DNA of 6,895 nt, taken from Deltaproteobacteria bacterium (GTDB lineage: Bacteria > Desulfobacterota > DSM-4660 > Desulfatiglandales > B25-G16). The notes beneath the pieces were generated by a model. The model was not told the DNA's origin. It saw only the letters and a list, made by a program, of their open reading frames with translations, and did no database searches. Below are positions 1 to 6,738 of the stretch, one piece after another (the stretch's first letter is position 1; the number at the start of each line of letters is the position of its first letter). Location of the stretch: assembly GCA_003646875.1 (NCBI GenBank), contig QMLT01000088.1:1-6895 (forward strand). The letters run 5' to 3'. Made by a program: the position numbers and the translations under genes.

Positions 1-174
1 AACGTGAATGGTGGCGCTATTGCATTAGGCCATCCTTTAGGGTGCACCGGAGCAAAATTGACCACCCAGCTTATCTATGAAATGCAGAGTAGAAAGCTTC
101 GGTGGGGACTTGTCTCTATGTGCATCGGGTTTGGCATGGGCGCCGCTGCCATATTTGAGATAGAGGATTATTAA
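1..174 (+). CDS. Thiolase (acetyl-CoA acyltransferase), C-terminal end only
   Basis: This is the 3' end of a gene that begins before the window; 57 residues and a TAA stop are visible. It opens with the thiolase hallmark [14 protein letters not shown], whose His (local residue 11) is the active-site histidine of the family. Further on, MCIG carries the second catalytic cysteine (local residue 41), followed by a glycine-rich turn and the ending AAAIFEIED. Thiolases cleave 3-ketoacyl-CoA with CoA in beta-oxidation, or run the reverse condensation in biosynthesis. The nucleophilic N-terminal cysteine lies outside the window and cannot be checked. The turn after the cysteine reads GFGMG, where many thiolases have GGGQG; I take this as subfamily variation. 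The acyl-CoA dehydrogenase 18 bases downstream favours a degradative role in a shared operon. The family call is secure, but chain-length specificity cannot be read from this fragment. Confidence 0.93.
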   Translation, partial: NVNGGAIALGHPLGCTGAKLTTQLIYEMQSRKLRWGLVSMCIGFGMGAAAIFEIEDY

Positions 175-179
175 TTAAA

Positions 180-185
180 GAGGAG
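180..185 (+). promoter_or_regulatory. Ribosome binding site of the acyl-CoA dehydrogenase
   Basis: GAGGAG lies seven bases before the ATG at 193, inside the short gap after the thiolase stop. There is no room for a separate promoter, so the dehydrogenase is probably read from the thiolase transcript. Confidence 0.75.
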
Positions 186-192
186 TGAAAAA

Positions 193-1986
193 ATGGCAGA
201 ATTAAAGCTTTTTAAGGGCGGGGAATTCTTAATCACGGATGCCCTGCCAGAGGAGGTGTTTACACCTGAAGATTTTACAAATGAACAAAGACTAATTGCC
301 AAGTCTGCCGAAGAATTTGGCTTAGGTGAATTGGCGCCAAGAAGAGATGAACTTGAAGAATTGAACGAGGAGTTGTTAAAGAGTTTATTAAGAAGCGCGG
401 GCGAGCTTGGATTGCTTTCTACAGATATGCCGGAAATATACGGTGGATCAGAGCTCGACAAGGTTAGTTCTGTTCTTGTTACAGAAAAAATTAATCAGGG
501 CATAGGAGGATTTCTCCTGGCCTATGGCGTTCAAACAGGAATAGGAAGCCTCCCAATTGTTTTTTTTGGCACACCTGAGCAGAAGAAAAAATATTTACCT
601 AAACTTGCATCTGGAGAGATGATAGGCGCTTATGCACTGACAGAATCTGCCCACGGATCCGATGCCCTTACTGCAGAAACCACAGCGGTTTTGTCAGAAG
701 ATGGTAAATACTATATCGTGAATGGACAGAAACAATTTATATCAAATGCAGGCTTTTGCGATTTAATATTGACCTATGCACAGGTAGATGGCACGCAATT
801 TACAGGTTTCATTATAGAGAGGAAATGGGATGGTATCTCAGTTGATGAAGAAGAAAAAAAGATGGGTATGCATGGGGGTTCTACAAGGTCTATTATCTTT
901 CAAGATGTAAAGGTCCCCGTGGAAAATGTGCTTGGAGAGGTTGGCAGAGGTCACATTGTCGCCCTTAATACCTTGAATATAGGCAGGTATAAATTAGGGG
1001 CAGCCACTGTTGGGGTATGTAAGTTTTTAATTGCAGATGCTATTAAGTATGCAAAAACAAGAATTCAATTTGGAAGGCCTATCAGCCAATTCGGCCTGAT
1101 AAAACACAAGATAGCAGAAATGGTCATCAAAATTTATGTAAACGAGAGTATAGGCTATCGCATCGCAGGTCTCCTTGATTTAGCGCTGCAAGGGATTGAT
1201 CCCTCGAGTGAGAATGCAGGCAAAAAGACTGGGGAGGCTCTCAGGAAATACGCATTAGAGTGCTCTATAAACAAGGTATTTGGCTCAGAGGTATTAGATT
1301 ATACCGTAGATGAATGCGTCCAGATTATGGGTGGGTACGGGTATATTCAAGATAACCTGATAGAAAGCGCCTATAGAGATTCCAGGATTAACCGGATTTG
1401 GGAGGGTACTAATGAGATAAACCGGCTGCTCATTGTAGACAGATTAATGAAGGCCTCCATGAAGGGAGAGCTCCCTCTTCTTGATGCGGTTAAAGCAGTA
1501 ATGGAAGATCTGATGAGCTATCGGCCATCGATGAGTGAGGAAGAGGGTCTTCTTGAAAAAGAGCAAAAAATGGTTGCTCATGCAAAGAAAATGGGGCTTC
1601 TGGCTGCTGGTGCGGCAACCAAGAAATATATGGACAAGCTCGCAAACGAGCAAGAAGTCGTCGCCTTAATAGCCGATATTATCATAGAGATCTTTGCCAT
1701 GGAAAGCGCTCTTCTGAGGGCGAGAAAAAAATTTCAAAAAGATGGCGAAGAAAAATCCAAAATACACATCGCTGCTACTCGTGTTTACATTAATGATTCA
1801 TTTCAGCGGGTGGATATAATGACAAAACAGGTTTTTGCTGCTATCTCTGAAGGAGAAGAACTCAGGACACAGTTAATGGGCCTAAAAAAATTCGCACGTT
1901 TCACTCCAATAAATACCATTGCATTAAGGAGAGAGATTGCAGATAGTGTTATTCCAGTTGCCCGCTATAACCTGACAAAGATATAA
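193..1986 (+). CDS. Acyl-CoA dehydrogenase, long form with extra C-terminal domain
   Basis: This FAD flavoenzyme oxidises acyl-CoA to trans-2-enoyl-CoA, the first step of beta-oxidation, and passes electrons to electron-transfer flavoprotein. The 597 residues exceed the roughly 380 of short- and medium-chain enzymes. The family core spans about residues 25-425. It includes the flavin-contacting signature AYALTESAHGSDA (from residue 146), TRIQFGRPI (289-297), QIMGGYGY (377-384) and RIWEGTNEI (401-409). Glu404 in that last motif lines up with the catalytic base of the medium- and very-long-chain enzymes. Residues from about 430 to 597 form an additional, mostly helical domain like that of VLCAD/ACAD9 and the Bacillus FadE type, which suggests long-chain substrates; this is inference. 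No signal peptide is visible. The ATG at 193 follows GAGGAG (180-185) with a 7-base gap, so the start is well supported. The thiolase end lies 18 bases upstream, consistent with one operon. Confidence 0.95.
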   Translation: MAELKLFKGGEFLITDALPEEVFTPEDFTNEQRLIAKSAEEFGLGELAPRRDELEELNEELLKSLLRSAGELGLLSTDMPEIYGGSELDKVSSVLVTEKINQGIGGFLLAYGVQTGIGSLPIVFFGTPEQKKKYLPKLASGEMIGAYALTESAHGSDALTAETTAVLSEDGKYYIVNGQKQFISNAGFCDLILTYAQVDGTQFTGFIIERKWDGISVDEEEKKMGMHGGSTRSIIFQDVKVPVENVLGEVGRGHIVALNTLNIGRYKLGAATVGVCKFLIADAIKYAKTRIQFGRPISQFGLIKHKIAEMVIKIYVNESIGYRIAGLLDLALQGIDPSSENAGKKTGEALRKYALECSINKVFGSEVLDYTVDECVQIMGGYGYIQDNLIESAYRDSRINRIWEGTNEINRLLIVDRLMKASMKGELPLLDAVKAVMEDLMSYRPSMSEEEGLLEKEQKMVAHAKKMGLLAAGAATKKYMDKLANEQEVVALIADIIIEIFAMESALLRARKKFQKDGEEKSKIHIAATRVYINDSFQRVDIMTKQVFAAISEGEELRTQLMGLKKFARFTPINTIALRREIADSVIPVARYNLTKI

Positions 1987-2117
1987 AATTTGTCATTTAT
2001 TATTGATATTTGTAAAAAGGTTCCTTAGGCTAGTTTTTCATATCTCGAAGGCGAAAGCATGTCGATTTTTAAGCGAGCTATGAATGCAGATGAATAATTA
2101 TAAGCATGTATTCCACA

Positions 2118-2147
2118 TTTCAAATGGAAAACTTTCAAAATTTCAAA
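2118..2147. repeat. Three TTTCAAA direct repeats in the upstream region of the acidic protein gene
   Basis: TTTCAAA occurs at 2118-2124, 2133-2139 and 2141-2147, just before the best -35-like hexamer at 2152. Two copies extend to ATTTCAAA. The spacing is irregular (15 and 8 bases) and the motif is AT-rich, so chance is possible. If functional, the position would suit an activator or repressor site. The rest of the 243-base gap (1987-2229) shows no gene and no convincing terminator. Confidence 0.3.
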
Positions 2148-2151
2148 GACC

Positions 2152-2187
2152 TTGACACTATTGACTATTATATGTTAACAATAAAAT
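2152..2187 (+). promoter_or_regulatory. Possible sigma-70-type promoter for the acidic protein gene
   Basis: TTGACA sits at 2152-2157 and TTGACT at 2161-2166, and TAAAAT (5 of 6 to the -10 consensus) at 2182-2187. The pairing TTGACT to TAAAAT leaves 15 bases, shorter than the ideal 17. The perfect TTGACA lacks a good -10 at normal distance. The location, about 45 bases before the start codon at 2230 and in a 243-base gap, makes a promoter here likely, but the exact boxes are uncertain. Confidence 0.4.
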
Positions 2188-2229
2188 GTACCAAGTTTTT
2201 AATTAGATAAACATAATAGGGGGATAGTC

Positions 2230-3063
2230 ATGGCCAGAGATAAGGATGACATAAAAGATAAAAATGACATTGGGGATGAAGATCTCCTTGATTTTGAATT
2301 CGATGAAGATCTTTTAGATGAAGACGAAGAATCAAAAGAGAAAAAAACTGAAAACGAGGAAGAAATTATCGATCTGGTTGATGTAGTCGAAGAAGGCCAT
2401 GTACCCGAATCACTGGATGAAGATATAGAAGGTTTGGAAGGTCTTTTATTGGATGAAGAGGAAGAAGGAGAAGAGGCGATAGCTGAAGAGGAGAAAGACA
2501 TCGTAGAGGATGTGGTATCAGAAGCGGGCGAGACGAAGGAAATGGCCGATGAATCTGTTGAGGAAAATGTAAGCGACGAAGAGACAACTATCTTGGAAAA
2601 GCCTGCTGAAGGTGTTTTTAAGGAGGAAGCAGAACCCTTTGTTGAAGAAGAAGAAATTAAACTGGATGAGGAAATTGAGGGGTTTGAAGAGCTAGAACCG
2701 GTCAAAGAGGAAAAGCCTATAGAAGAACTTGAAGAGGAAGCAGAACCCTCTATCGAAGAAGAGGAGATCAAACTCGATGAGGAACTTGAAGAGAAAGTCT
2801 CTGAACAGGAGACAGAAAGATTAGAGGAGCCATTATTGGAGGAGGCAGTTAAAGAGGAAGAGGTTGCTGAAGAAGAACTGGGTGAAGAGGTAGTTAAAGA
2901 GGAAATTCCATCAATCTCCGAAGAAAAGATTGAAGCCATCTTAACAAAGGTAGCAAGCGATGTCATAGAAAAGGTTGCCAGAGAAGTTATACCTGAGGTT
3001 GCTGAAAAAATTATCAAGGAGGAAATAGATGCGTTAAAAAAGCGTATTATGTCAGAAGATTAA
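2230..3063 (+). CDS. Very acidic Glu-rich protein of unknown function with a C-terminal helical segment
   Basis: I do not recognise a named family. By hand count the 277 residues contain about 93 Glu, 26 Asp and only 28 Lys plus Arg, giving a net charge near -90, and no Cys, Trp or Tyr. The N-terminus carries a duplicated DEDLLD motif (residues 16-21 and 25-30) around a Phe pair. Residues about 31-225 are Glu-rich and likely disordered, with a repeated block at 132-149 and 169-186. Residues about 226-274 differ: hydrophobic residues recur every 3-4 positions (I234, I237, V241, V245, V249, V253, V257, I261, I266, L269, I273) around the motif REVIPEVAEKIIKEEI, which predicts short amphipathic helices suited to oligomerisation. 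From memory, similar tails occur in deltaproteobacterial regulatory proteins, and the layout resembles PopZ. There is no signal peptide or membrane segment, so it should be cytoplasmic. AGGGGG at 2218-2223 supports the ATG at 2230. It lies alone between two gaps, upstream of valS. Confidence 0.85.
   Translation: MARDKDDIKDKNDIGDEDLLDFEFDEDLLDEDEESKEKKTENEEEIIDLVDVVEEGHVPESLDEDIEGLEGLLLDEEEEGEEAIAEEEKDIVEDVVSEAGETKEMADESVEENVSDEETTILEKPAEGVFKEEAEPFVEEEEIKLDEEIEGFEELEPVKEEKPIEELEEEAEPSIEEEEIKLDEELEEKVSEQETERLEEPLLEEAVKEEEVAEEELGEEVVKEEIPSISEEKIEAILTKVASDVIEKVAREVIPEVAEKIIKEEIDALKKRIMSED
2623..2787 (+). repeat. Internal 54-base repeat within the acidic protein gene
   Basis: Two copies at 2623-2676 and 2734-2787 (111 bases apart) encode EEAEPFVEEEEIKLDEEI and EEAEPSIEEEEIKLDEEL. 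They match at 15 of 18 residues, while codons differ at several synonymous sites (for example aaactg versus aaactc). That pattern suggests a duplication old enough to have drifted, with the protein sequence retained. Confidence 0.75.
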
Positions 3064-3085
3064 TACACATCAATTTTGTTTGACG

Positions 3086-3134
3086 TGGGCACAAGGGCAA
3101 ATAACCGAGGAAACCGTGAATGTCATTGTGCCCA
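3086..3134. repeat. Imperfect inverted repeat between the acidic protein gene and valS
   Basis: TGGGCACAA (3086-3094) is the exact reverse complement of TTGTGCCCA (3126-3134). After one mismatch (G3095/A3125) the pairing continues as GGCA with TGTC, including one G-U pair, leaving a loop of about 21 bases. The sequence after it is T-rich (to about 3161) but interrupted, so it is a poor match to an intrinsic terminator. It may end the upstream transcript, form a valS leader element, or be a protein-binding site. I do not see the conserved T-box sequence that often controls synthetase genes in Firmicutes. An 8-base palindrome, TTACGTAA, follows at 3160-3167. Confidence 0.5.
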
Positions 3135-3184
3135 TTTAAATTATTCCTTTCTATTTATTTTACGTAACGCCAATAGAGCAATAC

Positions 3185-3191
3185 AAAGGAG
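3185..3191 (+). promoter_or_regulatory. Ribosome binding site deciding the valS start
   Basis: AAAGGAG lies nine bases before ATG 3201 and six before an in-frame TTG at 3198. Both distances are workable, but ATG is the stronger codon, so the start is placed at 3201. The alternative would add one residue. Confidence 0.7.
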
Positions 3192-3200
3192 CGCTATTTG

Positions 3201-5849
3201 ATGGAAAAAGATGTCTTGGCCAAAACTTACAACCCTAAGGAAGTAGAAGGGAGATGGTATAAGTATTGGGAAGAAAATGATCTATTTAAGGCCAATGCAA
3301 GATCAGACAAATCCCCCTTTTCTATTGTCATTCCTCCCCCAAATGTCACTGGAAGCCTCCACATGGGCCATGCCCTCAACAATACCCTACAGGATATTTT
3401 AGCCAGATACAAACGAATGAAAGGATACAATGTTCTATGGCAACCCGGTACAGACCACGCAGGTATTGCTACCCAAAATGTTGTGGAAAAAGACCTAATC
3501 TTAAAAAAAACTGATCGCCATCAAATTGGTCGGGAACAATTCATTGAATTGGTGTGGGAATGGCGGAAAAAATATGGGGGAATAATTATCAATCAGCTTA
3601 AAAGATTGGGAAGTTCCTGTGACTGGAGTCGCGAGAGATTTACAATGGATGAGGGACTTTCCAGGGCTGTGAGAGAGGTTTTTGTTGGTTTGTATGAAGA
3701 AAACTTAATCTACCAGGGAGACTATATCATAAACTGGTGTCCCCGGTGCCATACAGCACTGGCTGACATTGAGGTAGAACATGAAGATACAGATAGCTTC
3801 CTCTATTATATCAGGTATCCCTTTGAAAACCAAAAAGGCTCCCTGACTGTAGCCACTACCCGGCCTGAAACACTTTTAGGCGATACTGCAGTGGCAGTGA
3901 ACCCGGAAGATGAACGGTATAAAAACCTCTCTGGCTTGCATGTGCTTTTACCAGTCCTCAACAAACCTATACCAGTTATTTTAGATAAATATGTAGACAA
4001 AGAATTCGGTACTGGTGCCCTAAAGATTACTCCAGCCCATGATCTCAATGATTTTGAAATCGGAAATGCCCATGGGCTTGAACGAATAAAAGTTATTGAC
4101 GAGAACGGCAGAATGAACGAATTGTCCGGACCGTATCAGGGCATGGACAGGTTTGAATGCCGAGAAAAGATTCTGGACGATCTGAAAAACTCTGGCTTAC
4201 TGGAAAAGATCGAGCCCTACCGTAACGCAATAGGACACTGTTATCGTTGTAAGACCATGATCGAACCCCTTCTCTCAAAGCAATGGTTTGTCAGAGCAGC
4301 CCCCCTTGCTGAAAAGGCCATTGCTGCAGTCAAGACTGGTAAAACAAGGATAATCCCCGCAAACTGGGAGCGTGTGTATTTTGACTGGATGAACAATATA
4401 AAAGATTGGTGTATATCCAGACAGATCTGGTGGGGTCACCGTATCCCAGCCTGGTATTGTCAGGAATGTGGAGAAGTTATGGTAGCCAAAGAAGAGCCCA
4501 AAATCTGCACTCGCTGCAAAAGTAACAATCTCCACCAGGAAACAGACGTGTTAGATACGTGGTTCAGTTCAGCTCTCTGGCCATTTTCCACATTGGGATG
4601 GCCGGATTCCACTGATGAATTAAAAACCTTTTATCCTACATCGGTGTTAGTGACCGGTTTCGATATCCTATTTTTCTGGGTAGCACGAATGATGATGATG
4701 GGGCTCCACTTCATGGGAGATGTCCCTTTTAGAGATGTGTATATCCATGCCCTTGTGAAAGATGAGCAGGGCCAGAAAATGAGCAAGAGCAAAGGAAATA
4801 TCATAGATCCTTTAGTGGTGTTAGACAGCTTTGGCACTGATTCTTTTAGATTTACCCTTTCTATATTGGCTGCCCAGGGAAGAGACATCAGGCTTTCAGA
4901 AGAAAGGCTTGCGGGATACAGAAATTTTATGAATAAAATCTGGAATGCTGCCAGATTTTCCTTGATGAACCTCAAGGATTGTAAATCGCCATCTATAGAT
5001 ACTGATACCCTCACCCTTGCTGATACCTGGATTATGAGCAGGATAGGGGCGGTTGCAGATGAGATAAGCAGCAATATAGAGGGGTATAAATTTAATGATG
5101 CCGCTAACATCTGTTACCAGTTTATCTGGCATGAATTCTGTGACTGGTATCTGGAAATGGTGAAACTCGAGCTCTACAGTAATGATCAAAAGAGAAGGGA
5201 AGCAGCCCAGTCCGCAATGCAAATTCTCTTGAGTGGTGTACTGAGGCTTCTGCATCCATTTGTGCCGTTTATTACGGAGGAAATCTGGCAACGAATGCCT
5301 CATACAGAAGGAAGCATTATGGCGGCTCAATTTCCCCGGCGAACTGATTTCGTCTATGATGAGAAATCAGTCAAAGAGATGGATCTCATCAAAGAGGTTA
5401 TAACAGGTGTCAGGAATATAAGGGGAGAGATGAATATCCCTCCAAAAAAGGCCGCAAAGATAGTTATAGATGTAAAAGGGGATAAAGAAAGAGAGATTCT
5501 TAAAAATAATCACTCATACATTACAAACCTTGCAAAGGTGGAATCTATTGATTTTATTTCCGATACAAAAAAACCCGATTCCTCTGCTACATATGTTTTT
5601 AGCGATATCCAGGTCCATGTTCTTCTCAAGGGATTGATCAATTACGATGATGAAAAAAAGAGGATATATAAAGGAATAAAAAAGATAGAGAAGGAAATGG
5701 AAATATCACAAAAGAAATTGGCAAACAGGGATTTTTTGAATCAGGCCCCCCCCGATATAGTGGAAAATGTCAAGCAAAAAGCACAGCGTATGAGTATGAA
5801 GTTGGATAAATTAAACCAAAATCTTACCATTCTTGATGGCATCACTTAA
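3201..5849 (+). CDS. valS: Valyl-tRNA synthetase
   Basis: This class I synthetase charges tRNA-Val with valine and clears misactivated threonine; it is cytoplasmic and essential. At 882 residues it has the length of the Bacillus type and is shorter than the roughly 950 of E. coli. The ATP-binding HIGH-type motif is HMGH (residues 54-57), within PPPNVTGSLHMGH. The second ATP motif is KMSKS (526-530). The inserted editing domain contains TTRPET (219-224) and LLGDTAVAVNP. CISRQIWWGH (404-413) and DTWFSSALWPFS belong to the catalytic core. Cysteine pairs in WCPRC, CYRC, YCQEC and CTRC suggest zinc-ribbon elements. A helical anticodon-binding domain follows at about 600-750. The last 70 residues form the Lys- and Glu-rich coiled coil typical of ValRS, with FLNQAPPDIV matching the usual F-x-x-x-A-P pattern. 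An eight-C run at 5746-5753 lies in this coil, and the frame is intact across it. Stops two bases before nadC. Confidence 0.98.
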   Translation: MEKDVLAKTYNPKEVEGRWYKYWEENDLFKANARSDKSPFSIVIPPPNVTGSLHMGHALNNTLQDILARYKRMKGYNVLWQPGTDHAGIATQNVVEKDLILKKTDRHQIGREQFIELVWEWRKKYGGIIINQLKRLGSSCDWSRERFTMDEGLSRAVREVFVGLYEENLIYQGDYIINWCPRCHTALADIEVEHEDTDSFLYYIRYPFENQKGSLTVATTRPETLLGDTAVAVNPEDERYKNLSGLHVLLPVLNKPIPVILDKYVDKEFGTGALKITPAHDLNDFEIGNAHGLERIKVIDENGRMNELSGPYQGMDRFECREKILDDLKNSGLLEKIEPYRNAIGHCYRCKTMIEPLLSKQWFVRAAPLAEKAIAAVKTGKTRIIPANWERVYFDWMNNIKDWCISRQIWWGHRIPAWYCQECGEVMVAKEEPKICTRCKSNNLHQETDVLDTWFSSALWPFSTLGWPDSTDELKTFYPTSVLVTGFDILFFWVARMMMMGLHFMGDVPFRDVYIHALVKDEQGQKMSKSKGNIIDPLVVLDSFGTDSFRFTLSILAAQGRDIRLSEERLAGYRNFMNKIWNAARFSLMNLKDCKSPSIDTDTLTLADTWIMSRIGAVADEISSNIEGYKFNDAANICYQFIWHEFCDWYLEMVKLELYSNDQKRREAAQSAMQILLSGVLRLLHPFVPFITEEIWQRMPHTEGSIMAAQFPRRTDFVYDEKSVKEMDLIKEVITGVRNIRGEMNIPPKKAAKIVIDVKGDKEREILKNNHSYITNLAKVESIDFISDTKKPDSSATYVFSDIQVHVLLKGLINYDDEKKRIYKGIKKIEKEMEISQKKLANRDFLNQAPPDIVENVKQKAQRMSMKLDKLNQNLTILDGIT

Positions 5850-5851
5850 AA

Positions 5852-6685
5852 ATGGGCTATCTTTCCCACATTGACAAAATAATTGATACCGCTTTAGATG
5901 AGGATGTAGGGTCAGGGGATATAACTACCTCGGCTATTATAGTTCCATCTCTCAAAGGAAAGGCACAACTCTTAGCCAGGGAAGAGCTACTGCTTGCCGG
6001 AATAGATGTTTTTTCAAGTGTTTTCTCTCGGCTTGATCCTGAAATAGTGGTTGAATGCACATATCACGATGGAGATGTAATACCCAAGGGGTCAAATATC
6101 GGCACAGTGACAGGATCAATGAGGGGAATATTGAGTGGGGAAAGAACCGCCCTCAATTTCCTACAGCGCCTATCTGGAATAGCTACCCTTACCAGACAGT
6201 ATGTTGAAAAAACAGATCCTTCGACAGTTCGAGTAATCGATACCAGAAAGACAACTCCTGGGTTACGAATACTGGAGAAATATGCCGTCAGAGTAGGTGG
6301 CGGGTTTAATCATCGGTTTGGCCTCTTTGATGGGATCTTAATCAAAGATAACCATATTGCGGCCGCTGGTTGCATATCCGAGGCTGTGAAAAAAGTTAAG
6401 GCAACCGTGCCTCATACGTTAAAGATTGAGATAGAAGTGGAAGATATCAAGGGGCTTGAAGAGGCCATAGAGGCAGGTGCGGATGCAATTCTTTTAGATA
6501 ATATGCCTGTCAAAGAAATGAAAGAGGCAGTTTCTATAGCCAGGGGGAGGGTTCTTTTAGAGGCCTCTGGCGGGATTACCCTTGAGAAAATAGAGGAAAT
6601 ATCCAAAACGGGTGTCAACCTGATCTCAGTTGGCGCCATTACTCATTCGGCACGATCTGTTGATATCAGTCTCGAGGTGATTTAA
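5852..6685 (+). CDS. nadC: Nicotinate-nucleotide pyrophosphorylase (quinolinate phosphoribosyltransferase)
   Basis: NadC converts quinolinate and PRPP to nicotinate mononucleotide, CO2 and pyrophosphate, the step where de novo NAD synthesis enters the common pathway. The 277 residues are the normal length. Family marks in order: ALDEDVGSGDITT near the N-terminus, ERTALNFLQRLSGIAT (from 97), DTRKTTPGLR (130-139), EKYAVRVGGGFNHR (142-155), DGILIKDNHI (160-169), then IEIEVE, AILLDN and EASGGI lining the barrel's active site. Arg132, Lys133, His154, Arg155 and Lys165 are the basic residues expected to bind quinolinate and PRPP. The ATG is two bases past the valS stop, and I see no clear Shine-Dalgarno sequence in the valS tail, so translation probably depends on coupling to valS. 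The birA gene that often follows nadC is absent; a repeat-rich non-coding stretch follows instead. Confidence 0.98.
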   Translation: MGYLSHIDKIIDTALDEDVGSGDITTSAIIVPSLKGKAQLLAREELLLAGIDVFSSVFSRLDPEIVVECTYHDGDVIPKGSNIGTVTGSMRGILSGERTALNFLQRLSGIATLTRQYVEKTDPSTVRVIDTRKTTPGLRILEKYAVRVGGGFNHRFGLFDGILIKDNHIAAAGCISEAVKKVKATVPHTLKIEIEVEDIKGLEEAIEAGADAILLDNMPVKEMKEAVSIARGRVLLEASGGITLEKIEEISKTGVNLISVGAITHSARSVDISLEVI

Positions 6686-6700
6686 ATAAGCTGTAACCAT

Positions 6701-6730
6701 TCACCGCAGAGACGCAGAGATCGCAAAGGT
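6701..6730. repeat. CGCAGAGA direct-repeat tract downstream of nadC
   Basis: CGCAGAGA occurs twice back to back (6705-6712, 6713-6720). One base later comes a decayed third unit, CGCAAAGG (6722-6729), and ACC precedes the tract. From memory, ACCGCAGAGACGCAGAG-type tracts recur between genes in many bacterial genomes, including Deltaproteobacteria. They can be mistaken for CRISPR repeats, but there are no spacers here. The function is unknown. Confidence 0.65.
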
Positions 6731-6738
6731 TTAGTTAT

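Noticed and set aside
2015..2040. Possible terminator after the acyl-CoA dehydrogenase (AAAAAGG to the TTTTT run)
   Set aside because: The only pairing is a short A/T stem with no GC core; AAGGTTCCTT cannot form a hairpin with a two-base loop.
2059..2097. A 12-residue ORF (MSIFKRAMNADE) with AAGG nearby in the gap after the acyl-CoA dehydrogenase
   Set aside because: It is too short to separate from chance, and nothing around it looks like a leader-peptide attenuator.
2199..3017. A 272-codon Ser-rich open frame on the - strand
   Set aside because: It is the antisense shadow of the Glu-rich gene: GAA/GAG/GAT-rich sense codons read as Ser codons when reversed and shifted. The + strand frame has a good ribosome binding site and a structured C-terminus.
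3064..3200. T-box riboswitch controlling valS
   Set aside because: The gap is short for a T-box, and I cannot find the conserved AGGGTGGNACCGCG-like sequence or a convincing GTN specifier context.
3503..3510. Eight-A run in valS as a programmed frameshift site
   Set aside because: The frame continues through conserved ValRS sequence on both sides, and no alternative product would make sense this early in the gene.
4631..5330. Two overlapping - strand open frames of 144 and 159 codons inside valS
   Set aside because: They lie wholly within a clearly coding valS, resemble no family I know, and overlap each other.
6701..6730. CRISPR array
   Set aside because: The units are eight bases, contiguous and without spacers, and no cas gene is present.
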